In this document: in pieces, positions 49,881-59,082 of the stretch | How the letters are laid out: each line of letters begins with the position of its first letter | Position numbering within the stretch: position 1 is the stretch's first letter | Source: Slackia isoflavoniconvertens | GTDB taxonomy: Bacteria > Actinomycetota > Coriobacteriia > Coriobacteriales > Eggerthellaceae | Direction: 5' to 3' | NCBI RefSeq assembly: GCF_003725955.1 | Contig: NZ_QIBZ01000011.1 | Location: 17,555 to 81,554, forward strand | DNA: 64,000 bases | Translations under genes and position numbers: made by a program | Notes under the pieces: generated by a model | The model's database searches: none | What the model saw: the letters and a program-made list of their open reading frames with translations, nothing else | Told to the model about the DNA's origin: nothing

Positions 49881-51494
49881 TTACGCTTCCCAGTTGCCCA
49901 CTTCGGAAAGCTCGATGTCGGGATTCTTATCGACCGCCCAGTTCACGTTCCACGGGCTCGTGAACAACAGCAGACGGCGCCCACGCATGTCTTCAACCTT
50001 GAGCGTGTCACGCGTGACGTTCAGACTCGAGAACTCGAACGTCTTCGGGTCGGTTTTAATCCAGCGTACGTCGGTGTACGGAAGACCCGTGCGGCGCACC
50101 TCAACGCCGTATTCGCTCTTCAAGCGCTGCTCAAGCACCTCGAGCTGCAGCACGCCCACAACGCCGACGATGACGCTTTCCATGCCGAAACCCGGCTCAC
50201 GGAAAATCTGGATGGCACCCTCCTGGGCGAGCTCTTCCATGCCTTTCACGAACTGCTTGCGCTTCAGCGTGTTCACTTGCGTGATGCGACTGAACATTTC
50301 GGGCGCGAACGTGGGAATTTCAGGGAACTGCACATGCGTTTTACCCGTGCACACCGTGTCGCCGATGCTGAAAATGCCCGGGTCGAACAAGCCCACGATG
50401 TCGCCCGCGTACGCCTCGTCGACAATCGCACGGTCGTCGGCCATAAGCGACGTGCCCGTGGCGAGCTTGAGCTTCTTGCCGCCCTGCATATGGAAAGCCT
50501 CCATGCCGCGCTCGAATTTGCCCGAGCAAATGCGCACGAACGCGATGCGATCGCGGTGGTTTTTGTCCATGTTCGCCTGGATTTTGAACACGAAGCCGCT
50601 GAAATCGTCGCGCTGCGGGTCAACCTGCTCGCCGGTAAGCGTGTCGGTGTACGGCAGCGGGCTCGGCGCCAGGCGCAGGAATTCTTTCAGGAAGGGCTCG
50701 ACGCCGAAGTTCGTGAGCGCCGAACCGAAGAACACCGGCGAAAGCTTTCCGCAGCTCACAGCGGCGTAGTCGAGCTCATCGCCCGCGCCATCGAGCAGCT
50801 CGATGTCATCCATCAAGTTCTCGTGGTTCGCCTCGCCGATGAGCTCGCCCAGCTCGGGCGCACCGAGCTCGGCCTCGATTTCGGCAACCTTCTTCGTGGC
50901 GTTCGCGTGGCCGTCGCCCTCAAATGCGATCACACGGCGAGCCCGACGATTGAACACGCCGCGGAAGTTCTGGCCGCAACCGATGGGCCAGTTCATGGGA
51001 TACGTGCCAATGCCGAGCACCGACTCGATTTCCTCCATGAGGTCAAACGGGTCGCGCGCCTCGCGGTCAAGCTTGTTCACGAACGTGAAAATAGGGATAT
51101 GTCGCAGCGTGCAGACCTTGAAAAGCTTTTTGGTTTGCGCCTCGACGCCCTTGGCGGCGTCGATGACCATGACGGCGGCGTCGGCAGCCATGAGCGTTCG
51201 ATATGTGTCTTCAGAAAAGTCCTGGTGGCCAGGGGTGTCAAGGATGTTCACGCAGCAGCCGTCATAGGTGAACTGCAGCACCGACGACGTGACCGAAATG
51301 CCGCGCTCCTTTTCGATGTCCATCCAGTCGGACACGGCATGTTTGGAAGACGATTTGCCTTTGACCGAGCCGGCGGTCTGAATGCTGCCGGTATAGAGCA
51401 GCAGTTTTTCGGTGAGCGTGGTTTTGCCTGCGTCAGGGTGCGAAATAATCGCAAACGTGCGGCGCGAGGCGATTTGGTCGGCAAGTGGTGCCAC
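49881..51494 (-). CDS. prfC: Peptide chain release factor 3
   Basis: The 537-residue GTPase removes RF1/RF2 after peptide release. Seen: FAIISHPDAGKTTLTEKLLL (G1, about residues 13-32), KSSSKHAVSDWMDIEKERGI with SVTSSVLQF (G2), LDTPGHQDFSEDTY (G3) and FVNKLDREARDP (G4), plus the RF3-specific YPMNWPIGCG. The start is a GTG at 51494 fixed by GAAAGGA; a longer frame to 51569 has no ribosome-binding site. Confidence 0.96.
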   Translation of the reverse strand: MAPLADQIASRRTFAIISHPDAGKTTLTEKLLLYTGSIQTAGSVKGKSSSKHAVSDWMDIEKERGISVTSSVLQFTYDGCCVNILDTPGHQDFSEDTYRTLMAADAAVMVIDAAKGVEAQTKKLFKVCTLRHIPIFTFVNKLDREARDPFDLMEEIESVLGIGTYPMNWPIGCGQNFRGVFNRRARRVIAFEGDGHANATKKVAEIEAELGAPELGELIGEANHENLMDDIELLDGAGDELDYAAVSCGKLSPVFFGSALTNFGVEPFLKEFLRLAPSPLPYTDTLTGEQVDPQRDDFSGFVFKIQANMDKNHRDRIAFVRICSGKFERGMEAFHMQGGKKLKLATGTSLMADDRAIVDEAYAGDIVGLFDPGIFSIGDTVCTGKTHVQFPEIPTFAPEMFSRITQVNTLKRKQFVKGMEELAQEGAIQIFREPGFGMESVIVGVVGVLQLEVLEQRLKSEYGVEVRRTGLPYTDVRWIKTDPKTFEFSSLNVTRDTLKVEDMRGRRLLLFTSPWNVNWAVDKNPDIELSEVGNWEA

Positions 51495-51674
51495 GGGGGT
51501 CCTTTCTATGGGTGCGCCCGCTGCGAAATGCGCCGAAAAGCGGCTGGCGATGCGGGCGAATGCATGCAAACTGGTAAATTATAGCACGCGTCTCGAAAAC
51601 ACTTTATAAAGCGGAGACTCCTTACATAAAACTCCTGATGGGAATACTATTTCGAACAGCTGTCCGATTTTTTC
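51495..51674. other. Divergent gap between prfC and clpP2
   Basis: Non-coding; should carry the prfC promoter. Confidence 0.35.
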
Positions 51675-51704
51675 TTGCAAGACCGAAGAGCTGCGTGCTA
51701 TAGT
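51675..51704 (+). promoter_or_regulatory. Sigma-70-type promoter upstream of the ClpP paralogue
   Basis: TTGCAA (51675-51680), 18-base spacer, TATAGT (51699-51704). It implies a leader of about 300 bases before the ClpP start at 52013. Confidence 0.6.
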
Positions 51705-51749
51705 CGAAATGCACCCGACAGCGGAGCAATCCGCTTTTTATCGCGAAAG

Positions 51750-51880
51750 CACTGGGGGCGGCAACGGCGGCCCTTGCTTCCCAAAGCGTGTTACAGGCTT
51801 TTCGCATTCTGAACGACATGGGGTCTGCAACGGCGGGCCTTGCTTGTAAGCGGCGTACGGCGTCGCGGCGTGTTACATGC
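51750..51880 (+). repeat. Degenerate direct repeat in the clpP2 leader
   Basis: GGCAACGGCGGCCCTTGCTT (about 51758-51777) recurs as TGCAACGGCGGGCCTTGCTT (about 51827-51846), and each is followed by GCGTGTTACA (about 51786 and 51867). The period is roughly 70-80 bases. No gene is supported in this leader. Confidence 0.6.
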
Positions 51881-52012
51881 TCGTTCCTTTTCTTCCTACA
51901 ACCGAATACGAGGACATGTATGGCAGGGTCGGCCCTTGGCGTCTTCGTGCGCTTTAAGCCGAACCGGCCACGACTATCCGCCTGCGCATTTGCGCCCTTC
52001 GAAAGGAATGGC

Positions 52013-52606
52013 ATGAGCACATCTGTCTACTCGCCCCAAATTACACAAGAAACCGCACTTGGCCTCGAACGGTTCGACATGCGCGACGAGATGCTCGCCT
52101 GCCGCGAGCTCGAATTGTGCGGGCCCGTCGACGCGGAGTCGGTCGCAGATATCATCCGCGGCCTACGCCACCTGCAGAAAGCCGACCCCGCCACACCCAT
52201 CACGCTGTTCATCAACAGCCCCGGCGGCGAGGTGCAATCGGGGTTGGCGCTCTACGACGTGATGAGCGCCATCAGCTGCCCCGTGCGCACCGTATGCCTG
52301 GGGCTTGCCGCCAGCATGGCCGCACTGCTGTTTATCGCCGGCGACACGCGAGACATGCTGCCGCACAGCCGCGTCATGATTCACGACCCGCTCATCGGCG
52401 GCGCAGGCGTGGGCGGAAGCGCCCTTTCGGTGAAGGCGCGCGCCGACGATTTGATGCGCATTCGCGATATAACTGCCCAGGTCATCGCCGAGCATACCGG
52501 CATGCCGCTCGAGCGCGTGTTCGAGCTCACTGCCCGCGACACGTATTTCGAAGCCGAAGAAGCCGTTGCCGCGCATTTGGCCGACCGCGTGATTCGCGAA
52601 CTGTAG
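52013..52606 (+). CDS. ClpP-family serine protease paralogue
   Basis: The 197-residue protein keeps all ClpP motifs: FINSPGGEVQSGLALYDVM (about residues 64-82), catalytic Ser in CLGLAASMAALLFIAG (about 94-109), His in HSRVMIHDPLIGG (about 118-130) and Asp in ARDTYFEAEEAVAAHLADRV (about 175-194). It should be an active tetradecamer-forming peptidase working with ClpX, ClpC or ClpA; no Clp ATPase is beside it. It lies next to a VirD4-like ATPase gene. Start 52013 follows GAAAGGAATGGC. Confidence 0.93.
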   Translation: MSTSVYSPQITQETALGLERFDMRDEMLACRELELCGPVDAESVADIIRGLRHLQKADPATPITLFINSPGGEVQSGLALYDVMSAISCPVRTVCLGLAASMAALLFIAGDTRDMLPHSRVMIHDPLIGGAGVGGSALSVKARADDLMRIRDITAQVIAEHTGMPLERVFELTARDTYFEAEEAVAAHLADRVIREL

Positions 52607-52836
52607 AAGCGACGCGCCATTGCGGCCGCAATGCGCACCGCAGCAACGGCCGCAATGCGCGCGGCGCATGCCCGAAAAGCACGACGCGGCATGGCGCGGC
52701 AGAACGCGAGCCCGGGAATACGCTTCTTCCCCCGTACGCTGCGCCAACGGCTGCGCTGGCCGCGTTTCCCGCACTCCTCATGGGCGAACACGCCCGTCGT
52801 ATCCCTCATTCGCCAACAGCCTTTACGGAGGACCTT
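52607..52836. other. Gap between clpP2 and the VirD4-like gene
   Basis: 230 bases. CATTGCGGCCGCAATG (about 52618-52633), with a second GGCCGCAATGCGC just after, forms a small palindrome. A strong GGAGGA precedes the next gene. No terminator is evident, so the two genes may be cotranscribed. Confidence 0.4.
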
Positions 52837-54291
52837 ATGAAAATTGCCGAATTTGAAACCCTCGTTGAAAACGCAGCCGAAACCGGGCACGACGCCTGGA
52901 CCGACGCCGCCGTGGAATCGGGCCTCATGCGCGAAGTCGACACGCGCGACCCACGCCTCGCATACCGCGGGAGAACTCTGCTCACCGCCCATACCGAGAT
53001 CGAAACCGATACCTGGCAAAGCGGTTTGAACAACAACGTGCTCGTGCTGGGCTGCTCGGGCGGCGGCAAAACCCGCCACCATGTCAAGCCCAACCTGCTG
53101 CAGGCATCGGGCTCCTACATTGTGCTCGACTGCAAAGGCAGCTTGTATCGCGAAGTCGGACCCTACCTGGCCGAGGCGGGATACGTAGTCGACCAGCTCG
53201 ACTTCTCAACCATGGGCGGCACCGTGGGCTACAACCCACTCGCCAATGTACGCTTCGTTGACGGCGAACCCCTTCAGCAAGACATCATCGCCATCGCATC
53301 GGCAATTTGCCCTATCGAAGACCACGAAAGCGACCCATTTTGGCCGCAAGCCGCCGCGAATTACCTGTGCGCCTATATCACCTACGTGCTCGAAGCACTC
53401 CCCAGCACCGAATGGCACATGGGATCGGTGATGCAGGTGTTCGAAGCCGCCTGCTCCGGCCGCGTTGACAGAATGTTCGCCCAGCTCGATGCCGACGATC
53501 CGAGCGCATTTGCGCCTGCGCTCTATCGCCGCACGAGGGTTACCTGCGGCGCCGAGAAGATGCACTCGAGCATTCTTGGCATTCTTGCGGCGAACCTCAT
53601 GCCGTTCGGTTTTCCCGAGGCCACAAACGCGTACCGCCGCGCGCGCCAAGTGGACTTTCGCTCGTTCGGCCGCGAAAAGCGGGCGCTGTTCGTCACCATC
53701 AACGACATGGATCGCAGCCTCGATAGGCTCACGAGCATGTTCATTCGCCAGGCGTTTTGCGCGCTTTGCGATTCAGCCGACCACGATTACCCCGATCATC
53801 GCCTGCCCGTGCCCGTGCGATTCGTGCTCGACGATTTCGCGAACCTGAACCTGCCGCACATCGACGACGTGCTGGCGGTCATACGCAGCCGCGAGATCAG
53901 CTGCACGATCATTTGCCAAACCATAAGCCAGCTTGAAGCGCGCTACGGAACGCCCGCCGCGAACTCGATCATCGGCAACTGCGACGCGCAGCTCGTGCTC
54001 GCCTTCCAAGACGAGCGAACCGCGCAGTACTTCGCCACGCGCGCCAACAAGCCGGCGAGCGCGCTGCTCGAAACCCCGGCCGGCATGTGGTGGGTGTTCG
54101 TGCGCGGGCAGCGCGGCCGCATGGAGCAGGCCTATCGACTCGAAGACCACCCGCGCTACCCCGAGCTTGTTGCATGCCTTGAGCGCGCCGGGACGGAAGC
54201 GGTTTTCAGCACGCCCGACGAGTGGGAGTTCGAGGAGTTCTTCGACTTCGACGAGCCCGACGAACCGTTCAGCCCCTGCCCCGCGGCATAG
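52837..54291 (+). CDS. Soluble VirD4/TraG-like coupling ATPase
   Basis: The 484-residue protein belongs to the type IV coupling ATPases. Walker A is VLGCSGGGKTRHHVKPNLLQ (about residues 69-88), followed by SYIVLDCKGSLYREVGPYLA (family-typical) and YNPLANVRF; Walker B is RFVLDDFANLNLP (about 327-339, D-D instead of the usual D-E), and motif III is SCTIICQTISQLEARYG (about 352-368). No N-terminal membrane helices are present, unlike most conjugative VirD4 proteins, and no relaxase or mating-pore gene is nearby. The start 52837 has GGAGGACC. The role is unknown; DNA or protein transfer to a partner is possible. Confidence 0.9.
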   Translation: MKIAEFETLVENAAETGHDAWTDAAVESGLMREVDTRDPRLAYRGRTLLTAHTEIETDTWQSGLNNNVLVLGCSGGGKTRHHVKPNLLQASGSYIVLDCKGSLYREVGPYLAEAGYVVDQLDFSTMGGTVGYNPLANVRFVDGEPLQQDIIAIASAICPIEDHESDPFWPQAAANYLCAYITYVLEALPSTEWHMGSVMQVFEAACSGRVDRMFAQLDADDPSAFAPALYRRTRVTCGAEKMHSSILGILAANLMPFGFPEATNAYRRARQVDFRSFGREKRALFVTINDMDRSLDRLTSMFIRQAFCALCDSADHDYPDHRLPVPVRFVLDDFANLNLPHIDDVLAVIRSREISCTIICQTISQLEARYGTPAANSIIGNCDAQLVLAFQDERTAQYFATRANKPASALLETPAGMWWVFVRGQRGRMEQAYRLEDHPRYPELVACLERAGTEAVFSTPDEWEFEEFFDFDEPDEPFSPCPAA

Positions 54292-54314
54292 GTGCAGGGC
54301 AGCAATCCACCTCT

Positions 54315-55124
54315 CTACCAGGGGAGCTCAACTTCCGCCGCGCCCTCATCGGTTTGCCCCGCGGCAGCAGGCTTCGCGGAGACAGGCTTCGTGCCAGCGG
54401 CTTTCGCGCTAGTGGTTTCGAGTTTTTTCTCAGAAGCATCCTTCGCAAACGCACGGTTATCGCAGGTCGCATCGCTGGACGTCTTTCTGACGTGCTCCAA
54501 ATACCCGCGAATGCTGTAATGATCGGCCCCGTCGAAAGAGTCCTTCATGTTGCCATCGGCCTCGAGACTTCCCAAATATCCGTTGTCAACCGTTCTACCC
54601 GTTTGGTCGATAACCGACGCGTACCAGTGGCCCGTTTTGTCGGCAGGCTCGCGCAGCTGACAGGTAATCGCGAGCTTGCCGTTGTCGGTCTGGGTGAAAG
54701 CACCCGATTCACGCAGCTGGCGCAGATGCTCGCCATCGATCCAGAAACTTATAAACGGCGCCTCGTAGGCATCGGTCAGCATGCTGTTGCGGTTGTCATA
54801 GACGTAGCACACGAGCGCGCGGGTTCGCGCTGCGCACAGCATGTCGACTTCGCTTTCCTTCAGCATGAAGTACACCGTCGTATAACCGCGCACGCCCTCC
54901 CCCGCTTCCTGGACGGTAACCACGGCGGTTTTCACCTGAAACATGAGCGTTTCGGGCTGCACGGATGGGTCTTGAAGCTGGGCCTTCAAGTTCACCGTCA
55001 CCACATCGACGCCCATATCGGCCGGTGGGCGCAGCGCGTCAAGACCATTGCGATACAGCGCGCCTATCAGCTGAAACTCGCCCGTGTAGCCGTTATAAAG
55101 AAGGTTGTAGAAGTTCTGGTCCAT
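54315..55124 (-). CDS. PD-(D/E)XK-like nuclease-fold protein (DUF4365-like)
   Basis: The 269-residue protein begins YNGYTGEFQLIGALYRNGLD (E at about 16), then PPADMGVDVVTVN (D about 39) and ETLMFQVKTAVV (Q-x-K about 63-65); this E...D...QxK order is that of the DUF4365 branch of restriction-like nucleases. The C-terminal 60 residues are low-complexity (Lys/Ala/Ser-rich). Catalysis is inferred from the pattern only. It is convergent with the VirD4-like gene (23-bp gap). Start 55124 follows GATAGGA. Confidence 0.6.
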   Translation of the reverse strand: MDQNFYNLLYNGYTGEFQLIGALYRNGLDALRPPADMGVDVVTVNLKAQLQDPSVQPETLMFQVKTAVVTVQEAGEGVRGYTTVYFMLKESEVDMLCAARTRALVCYVYDNRNSMLTDAYEAPFISFWIDGEHLRQLRESGAFTQTDNGKLAITCQLREPADKTGHWYASVIDQTGRTVDNGYLGSLEADGNMKDSFDGADHYSIRGYLEHVRKTSSDATCDNRAFAKDASEKKLETTSAKAAGTKPVSAKPAAAGQTDEGAAEVELPW

Positions 55125-55234
55125 GGCATTCCTATCGCGATTTTTTATGGGTGCCATTGTACGCCATTCGCTTCTCGACAAGCGGCATCGAACACCCTTC
55201 GTTTTTTCGACGAATGCCGCCGCAAACATAATCG

Positions 55235-55356
55235 CGAAGTGCGTAGGTTTCCCGAAAGCTGTCAAGCAAGCCGAGCTTTCGAGAACGTGTGACCTGGGGT
55301 TTTACGAAGCCTCAAAAACGGCTGCACGCTGCTCGCGCAATAGGCTACGCACTTCG
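55235..55356. mobile_element. Inverted-repeat element related to 30635-30785
   Basis: CGAAGTGCGTAG (55235-55246) is the exact complement of CTACGCACTTCG (55345-55356). The centre contains TGACCTGGGGTT, shared with the centre of the 30.6-kb element. Weaker complementarity extends outwards. No coding potential; the rest of the gap 55125-55495 is also without a gene. Confidence 0.5.
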
Positions 55357-55495
55357 TGGCATTTTTTGCGAAACGCAACAAATGCACACGCGCGAAAAGC
55401 AGCCGCTTAGGTCCCATCGCGACGCATTTCGCGGAGTGATGTGAAGCGCGCTGTACAATCGGTCGAGAAACTTCCCCGTTCGAAAGGTTGCCGCC

Positions 55496-56464
55496 ATGCC
55501 GAAAATCGTTATCACCGACTCCGATTTCGAGAACAACGATTTTGAGTTCGCCATGGCACGCGCCGCGGACGTCGAGATTGCCGCGTTTCAAGGGCCCAAG
55601 CCGCAGGATATCATTCGCAACGCTGCCGACGCCGATGCCATTGTGACCTCGTACGGCACATTCACGCCCGAAGTTTTTGCGGCGCTGCCAAACTTGCAGG
55701 TCGTAAGCCGCACGGGCATTGGCTACGACACGATTGACGTGCCTGCCGCCACGAAAAACAAAACCGCCGTGTGCGTGGTGCCCGGCTATGGCACGGAAGT
55801 GGTCTCCGATCACGCTATTACCCTTGCCTTGTGCGTGCTGCGACGCATGAACGAAATCGACGCAGACATGCGCGCGGGCATTTGGGATTACGCCCGCCAC
55901 CGCCCGCTGGGCCAGGTGCACGGCCGCACGTTTGGCGTGGTGGGCATGGGCGAAATCGGACGCGCGACCGCCCGCAAGGCCGCAGGGCTCGGCTTCCGCG
56001 TGATTTGCACGTCGCGCTCGCTCGTGCCAGGGCGCCGCACGCCCGAGGGCTACGACATCGTGGAATACGAGGAGCTGCTCCGCCGCGCCGACGTGGTAAG
56101 CTTCCACACCGCGCTTACGCCCGACACGCGCCACATGCTCGACGCGCACGCGATTTCCCTGATGAAGCCTAATGCCATCGTGGTGAACACCGCCCGCGGA
56201 GCCGTTGTCGACACGGTAGCGCTCGCCGAAGCACTCAAAGCCGGTAAGCTGTGGGGCGCGGGCATTGACGTATTCGAAAACGAGCCGGTCGAACGCGACC
56301 ATCCGCTGCTTTCGGCACCGCACACCGTGCTCACGCCGCACGCGGCATACTGGTCGGAAGAATCGGGCGAAGAGCTTCGCCGTCGTGCCATGCAAGCCGC
56401 GATCGACGTCGTGAGCGGCGTGCGTCCGATAGATTGCCTGAACCCCGAAGCGCTGCGTTTCTAA
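55496..56464 (+). CDS. D-isomer-specific 2-hydroxyacid dehydrogenase
   Basis: The 322-residue NAD enzyme has the family order: VVSRTGIGYDTIDVPAATKN (about residues 68-87), VSDHAITLALCVLRRMNEID (about 101-120), GRTFGVVGMGEIGRATARKA (about 140-159; Rossmann GxGxxG), ALTPDTRHMLDAHAISLMKP, VVNTARGAVVDTVAL (Arg), GAGIDVFENEPV (Glu) and LTPHAAYWSEES (His). 3-Phosphoglycerate dehydrogenases and glyoxylate or lactate dehydrogenases share this pattern; the C-terminal ACT domain of SerA is absent. The start at 55496 follows GAAAGG. Confidence 0.93.
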   Translation: MPKIVITDSDFENNDFEFAMARAADVEIAAFQGPKPQDIIRNAADADAIVTSYGTFTPEVFAALPNLQVVSRTGIGYDTIDVPAATKNKTAVCVVPGYGTEVVSDHAITLALCVLRRMNEIDADMRAGIWDYARHRPLGQVHGRTFGVVGMGEIGRATARKAAGLGFRVICTSRSLVPGRRTPEGYDIVEYEELLRRADVVSFHTALTPDTRHMLDAHAISLMKPNAIVVNTARGAVVDTVALAEALKAGKLWGAGIDVFENEPVERDHPLLSAPHTVLTPHAAYWSEESGEELRRRAMQAAIDVVSGVRPIDCLNPEALRF

Positions 56465-56496
56465 GAGAAGAACCGGAGAGGCGAGCACCGCAGCAC

Positions 56497-56530
56497 AAAC
56501 TGAGCAGACAGACGTATCTGCTTAGTTTTC
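56497..56530. terminator. Shared terminator between the dehydrogenase and oxidase genes
   Basis: AAACTGAGCAGA and TCTGCTTAGTTT form the stem (one G-T pair) with A and T runs at the sides. Confidence 0.75.
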
Positions 56531-56540
56531 GAACGGGCGC

Positions 56541-58136
56541 CTAGGCCAGTTCCGCCAATGCGGCGTCAAGCACCTCTTCGCTAAACAGATTCCCGCGACC
56601 GAGCTGGCCTTTCGGGTCAATTTGCGCCTTCATGCACGCGCTTTCCGCAATATGGTTAGCACCGTACATTTCTTCGAGGAAGTGGGCCTTGAGCTTACCC
56701 ACGCCATGCTCGGCCGACACCGCGCCACCCATGGCCGACACCTCGGCGGCCCACCGCGCGAACAGCTCGGTGCCGCGCGCGTATTCCTCGGCGGAGCGTG
56801 GCAAAATGTTCACATGCACGTGGTTGCTTCCAATGTGGCCCCACGTTGCACTCTCAAAACCGCCTTCGGCGAGCGTGCGGCGATACATCGCGATTACATC
56901 GCGCAAGCGATCGTCAGGCACCGACATGTCGCTACCGAGTTTCGTGATGGAAGGGTCGGTGCGACGACGCTGGTCGATAAGCATGTTCACGCTTTCGGGA
57001 ACCGCATGGCGGAAGAAGCGCTGGCCCGCGCGTTCGGCTTCGGTCGTCGCGACCCACGCCTCCTCGGCATCACCGCCGCACGCTTCCAGCTGCTCGCACA
57101 GCATCATGAGCTCGGCCTCGGCGGTTTCCTCATCGTCGCAGCTCAGCTCGACGAACACGCATGTTCGCGCATCGTCGGCGAGTTCGGGAAGCTCGGCGAA
57201 TGCCGGATTGTTCGCCTTTTGCGCGCGCAGAACGTCGAGCGCAGCGCCGTCAAAGTACTCGATGGCCGTCGCATGTTCGAGCTCGCCGCGCACGGCGATC
57301 GTGAAATCGACCGCCTCGGCCTCGCCCGGGAAAAAGCAGCTCGCGCCCCATACCTCGACAGGCACAGGCAAAAGCGCCAGCTCAAGCTCGCAAATCACGC
57401 CAAGCGTGCCACATGCGCCAATGAACAGGTCAATTGCGTCCATGTCGTCGCACGCAAAATAGCCCGACGCATTTTTCGCCTTCGGCATATCGTACGTGGG
57501 AAGGTTCAACACCAGCTCGCGACCGCCCTCGGTCACAAGGCGAAGCTCGCGGCCGGTCGCGAACACCTCGCCGCGGCGCAGGGCAAGAACATCGCCGTCG
57601 GCGAGCGCCACGCGCATCGCTTCAACGTGCGGGCGCGCCGCCCCATAGGCATAGCTGCGCGAGCCCGACGCGTTGCATGCCACGATGCCGCCAAGCGCTG
57701 CCGATGCCTCGGTCGGATCGGGCGCGAAAAACTGCGCGGGCGCGGCTTTGAACTGAGCCAGCGCGGCGAGGCTTTCATCGTTCCAGCCCGCCGTGTCGAA
57801 ACTCGCCTTCTGTAGCATGTCGCGCAGCTCCATAAGCGAAAGGCCCGGTTGCACGCGCACAAAGAAGCGGCCGTCGGAGCCGCGGCGCATGCCGAGCACG
57901 CGGTTCATGCGCGACGTGTTCAGCACGCAACCACCATGGGGAACCGCGCCAGCCGCCAAGCCGGAACGCGCGCCCTGCACGGTGACAGGCACACCTGTGG
58001 CATGCAGGGCGTGCAACGCATCGCGCACATCGGCTTCCGATTCAGGGAACACGATACTTTCCGCAGAACCCGCACTGCGCGATTCGTCGCGCAGGTACTC
58101 TTCAAACTCATCGGTGCAGGACACGATTTCTGCCAT
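56541..58136 (-). CDS. FAD-linked oxidase (GlcD/D-lactate dehydrogenase type)
   Basis: The 531-residue flavoprotein has the PCMH-type FAD domain: VFPESEADVRDALHAL (about residues 29-44), VPVTVQGARSGLAAGAVPHG (about 49-68), ALGGIVACNASGSRSYAYGA (about 148-167) and LGVICELELALLPVP; and the C-terminal catalytic domain with ATWGHIGSNHVHVNI (about 427-441) and SAEHGVGKLK (about 475-484). It oxidises a 2-hydroxyacid, most likely lactate or glycolate; the neighbouring 2-hydroxyacid dehydrogenase is convergent. Start 58136 follows AAAGGGGAACC. Confidence 0.92.
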   Translation of the reverse strand: MAEIVSCTDEFEEYLRDESRSAGSAESIVFPESEADVRDALHALHATGVPVTVQGARSGLAAGAVPHGGCVLNTSRMNRVLGMRRGSDGRFFVRVQPGLSLMELRDMLQKASFDTAGWNDESLAALAQFKAAPAQFFAPDPTEASAALGGIVACNASGSRSYAYGAARPHVEAMRVALADGDVLALRRGEVFATGRELRLVTEGGRELVLNLPTYDMPKAKNASGYFACDDMDAIDLFIGACGTLGVICELELALLPVPVEVWGASCFFPGEAEAVDFTIAVRGELEHATAIEYFDGAALDVLRAQKANNPAFAELPELADDARTCVFVELSCDDEETAEAELMMLCEQLEACGGDAEEAWVATTEAERAGQRFFRHAVPESVNMLIDQRRRTDPSITKLGSDMSVPDDRLRDVIAMYRRTLAEGGFESATWGHIGSNHVHVNILPRSAEEYARGTELFARWAAEVSAMGGAVSAEHGVGKLKAHFLEEMYGANHIAESACMKAQIDPKGQLGRGNLFSEEVLDAALAELA

Positions 58137-58466
58137 AGGTTCCCCTTTCGGAGCTTTCTTCAGCTTTTTGCAGGAATGTTTACCATAGCGCATTAACGCA
58201 CGATGCGGAATGGCCGCGAACAAAGCGCCGAGCAAGGCGGCCTTGACATCGCCCGACGGCGCCCTGCGGCGCTCAGCGACAATACCGCTGGCCATTGTCT
58301 ACGCCGATGGCACTCGCCACCCGCGCTTGCGCCGATGACACCCGACATCTATCTCCTGCGCCGACGCCTCATGTTCGTCAACCATTCTCGCCAACCCCGT
58401 AACAGCTTCGTTCCGACGCGTGCTTTCCAGGGCGCCTCGAAGCGGTTCACAAGGAAGACGCCACCT
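58137..58466. other. 330-bp gap
   Basis: Non-coding; no feature beyond loosely repeated CGCCGATG runs (about 58303-58340). It should carry the oxidase promoter. Confidence 0.4.
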
Positions 58467-58877
58467 TTAAATCACGACGCCGTTGCAGTGGTCGATTTCG
58501 TGCTGGACGATCTGTGCGTCAAAACCCGAGAACGACTTTCTGCACGGCGTGAACGACGCGTCGAGATAAGCGACTTTAATGCGCCTGTAGCGCGTACACA
58601 GACGCGAGCCCTCGAGCGACAGGCAGCTTTCCTCGGTTTGATACTCGCCCGACGCTTCCACGATTTCGGGATTGTACATGAGCACCGCGCCGCCCGCGCA
58701 CGCGGCTACAATGACGCGCTTGCGCACGCCAATCATATTCGCCGCGAGCCCCACGCATTCGTGCGCATGCGCCGCAAGCGTGTCGAGCAAATCTTGGCCC
58801 ACGGCAACATCGGCGGGCGTGGCATCGACGCTCGGCATTGAGAGCAGCACAGGGGACTTTACGATAGGGCGAATCAT
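58467..58877 (-). CDS. Short peptide-deformylase-like protein
   Basis: The 136-residue protein matches short clostridial-type peptide deformylases: CVGLAANMIGVRKRVIV (about residues 41-57, motif 1 with Asn-Met instead of Pro-Gln), EESCLSLEGS (about 82-91, motif 2) and IVQHEIDHCNGVVI (about 122-135, motif 3 with H-E-x-x-H). The metal ligands Cys, His, His and the catalytic Glu are present. Gly before the metal Cys (E-G-C-L-S) is Ser here. It probably removes formyl groups from new proteins, or is a divergent paralogue. Start 58877 follows AAAGGATTC. Confidence 0.85.
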   Translation of the reverse strand: MIRPIVKSPVLLSMPSVDATPADVAVGQDLLDTLAAHAHECVGLAANMIGVRKRVIVAACAGGAVLMYNPEIVEASGEYQTEESCLSLEGSRLCTRYRRIKVAYLDASFTPCRKSFSGFDAQIVQHEIDHCNGVVI

Positions 58878-59082
58878 AGAGAATCCTTTCAAGTGGTCGC
58901 ATGCAGAAATACGGAAGCGCGATTCATCAGGGAAAACGATAGCAGCAGCGATGAGCGGTCGACAATCAGCGGCATCAATCGGCAATCGTCAACGTTAATC
59001 GGAAATCGGCGACAAGCCGAGCACTCGCAGCGGAAAGAACAATATCGCAAGCACTCCGCGAATCGTTCGGAGTTTCCGCCAA

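Noticed and set aside
52617..52650. CATTGCGGCCGCAATG palindrome as an operator
   Set aside because: It lies after the clpP2 stop codon and no related site was seen elsewhere; probably chance in G+C-rich DNA.
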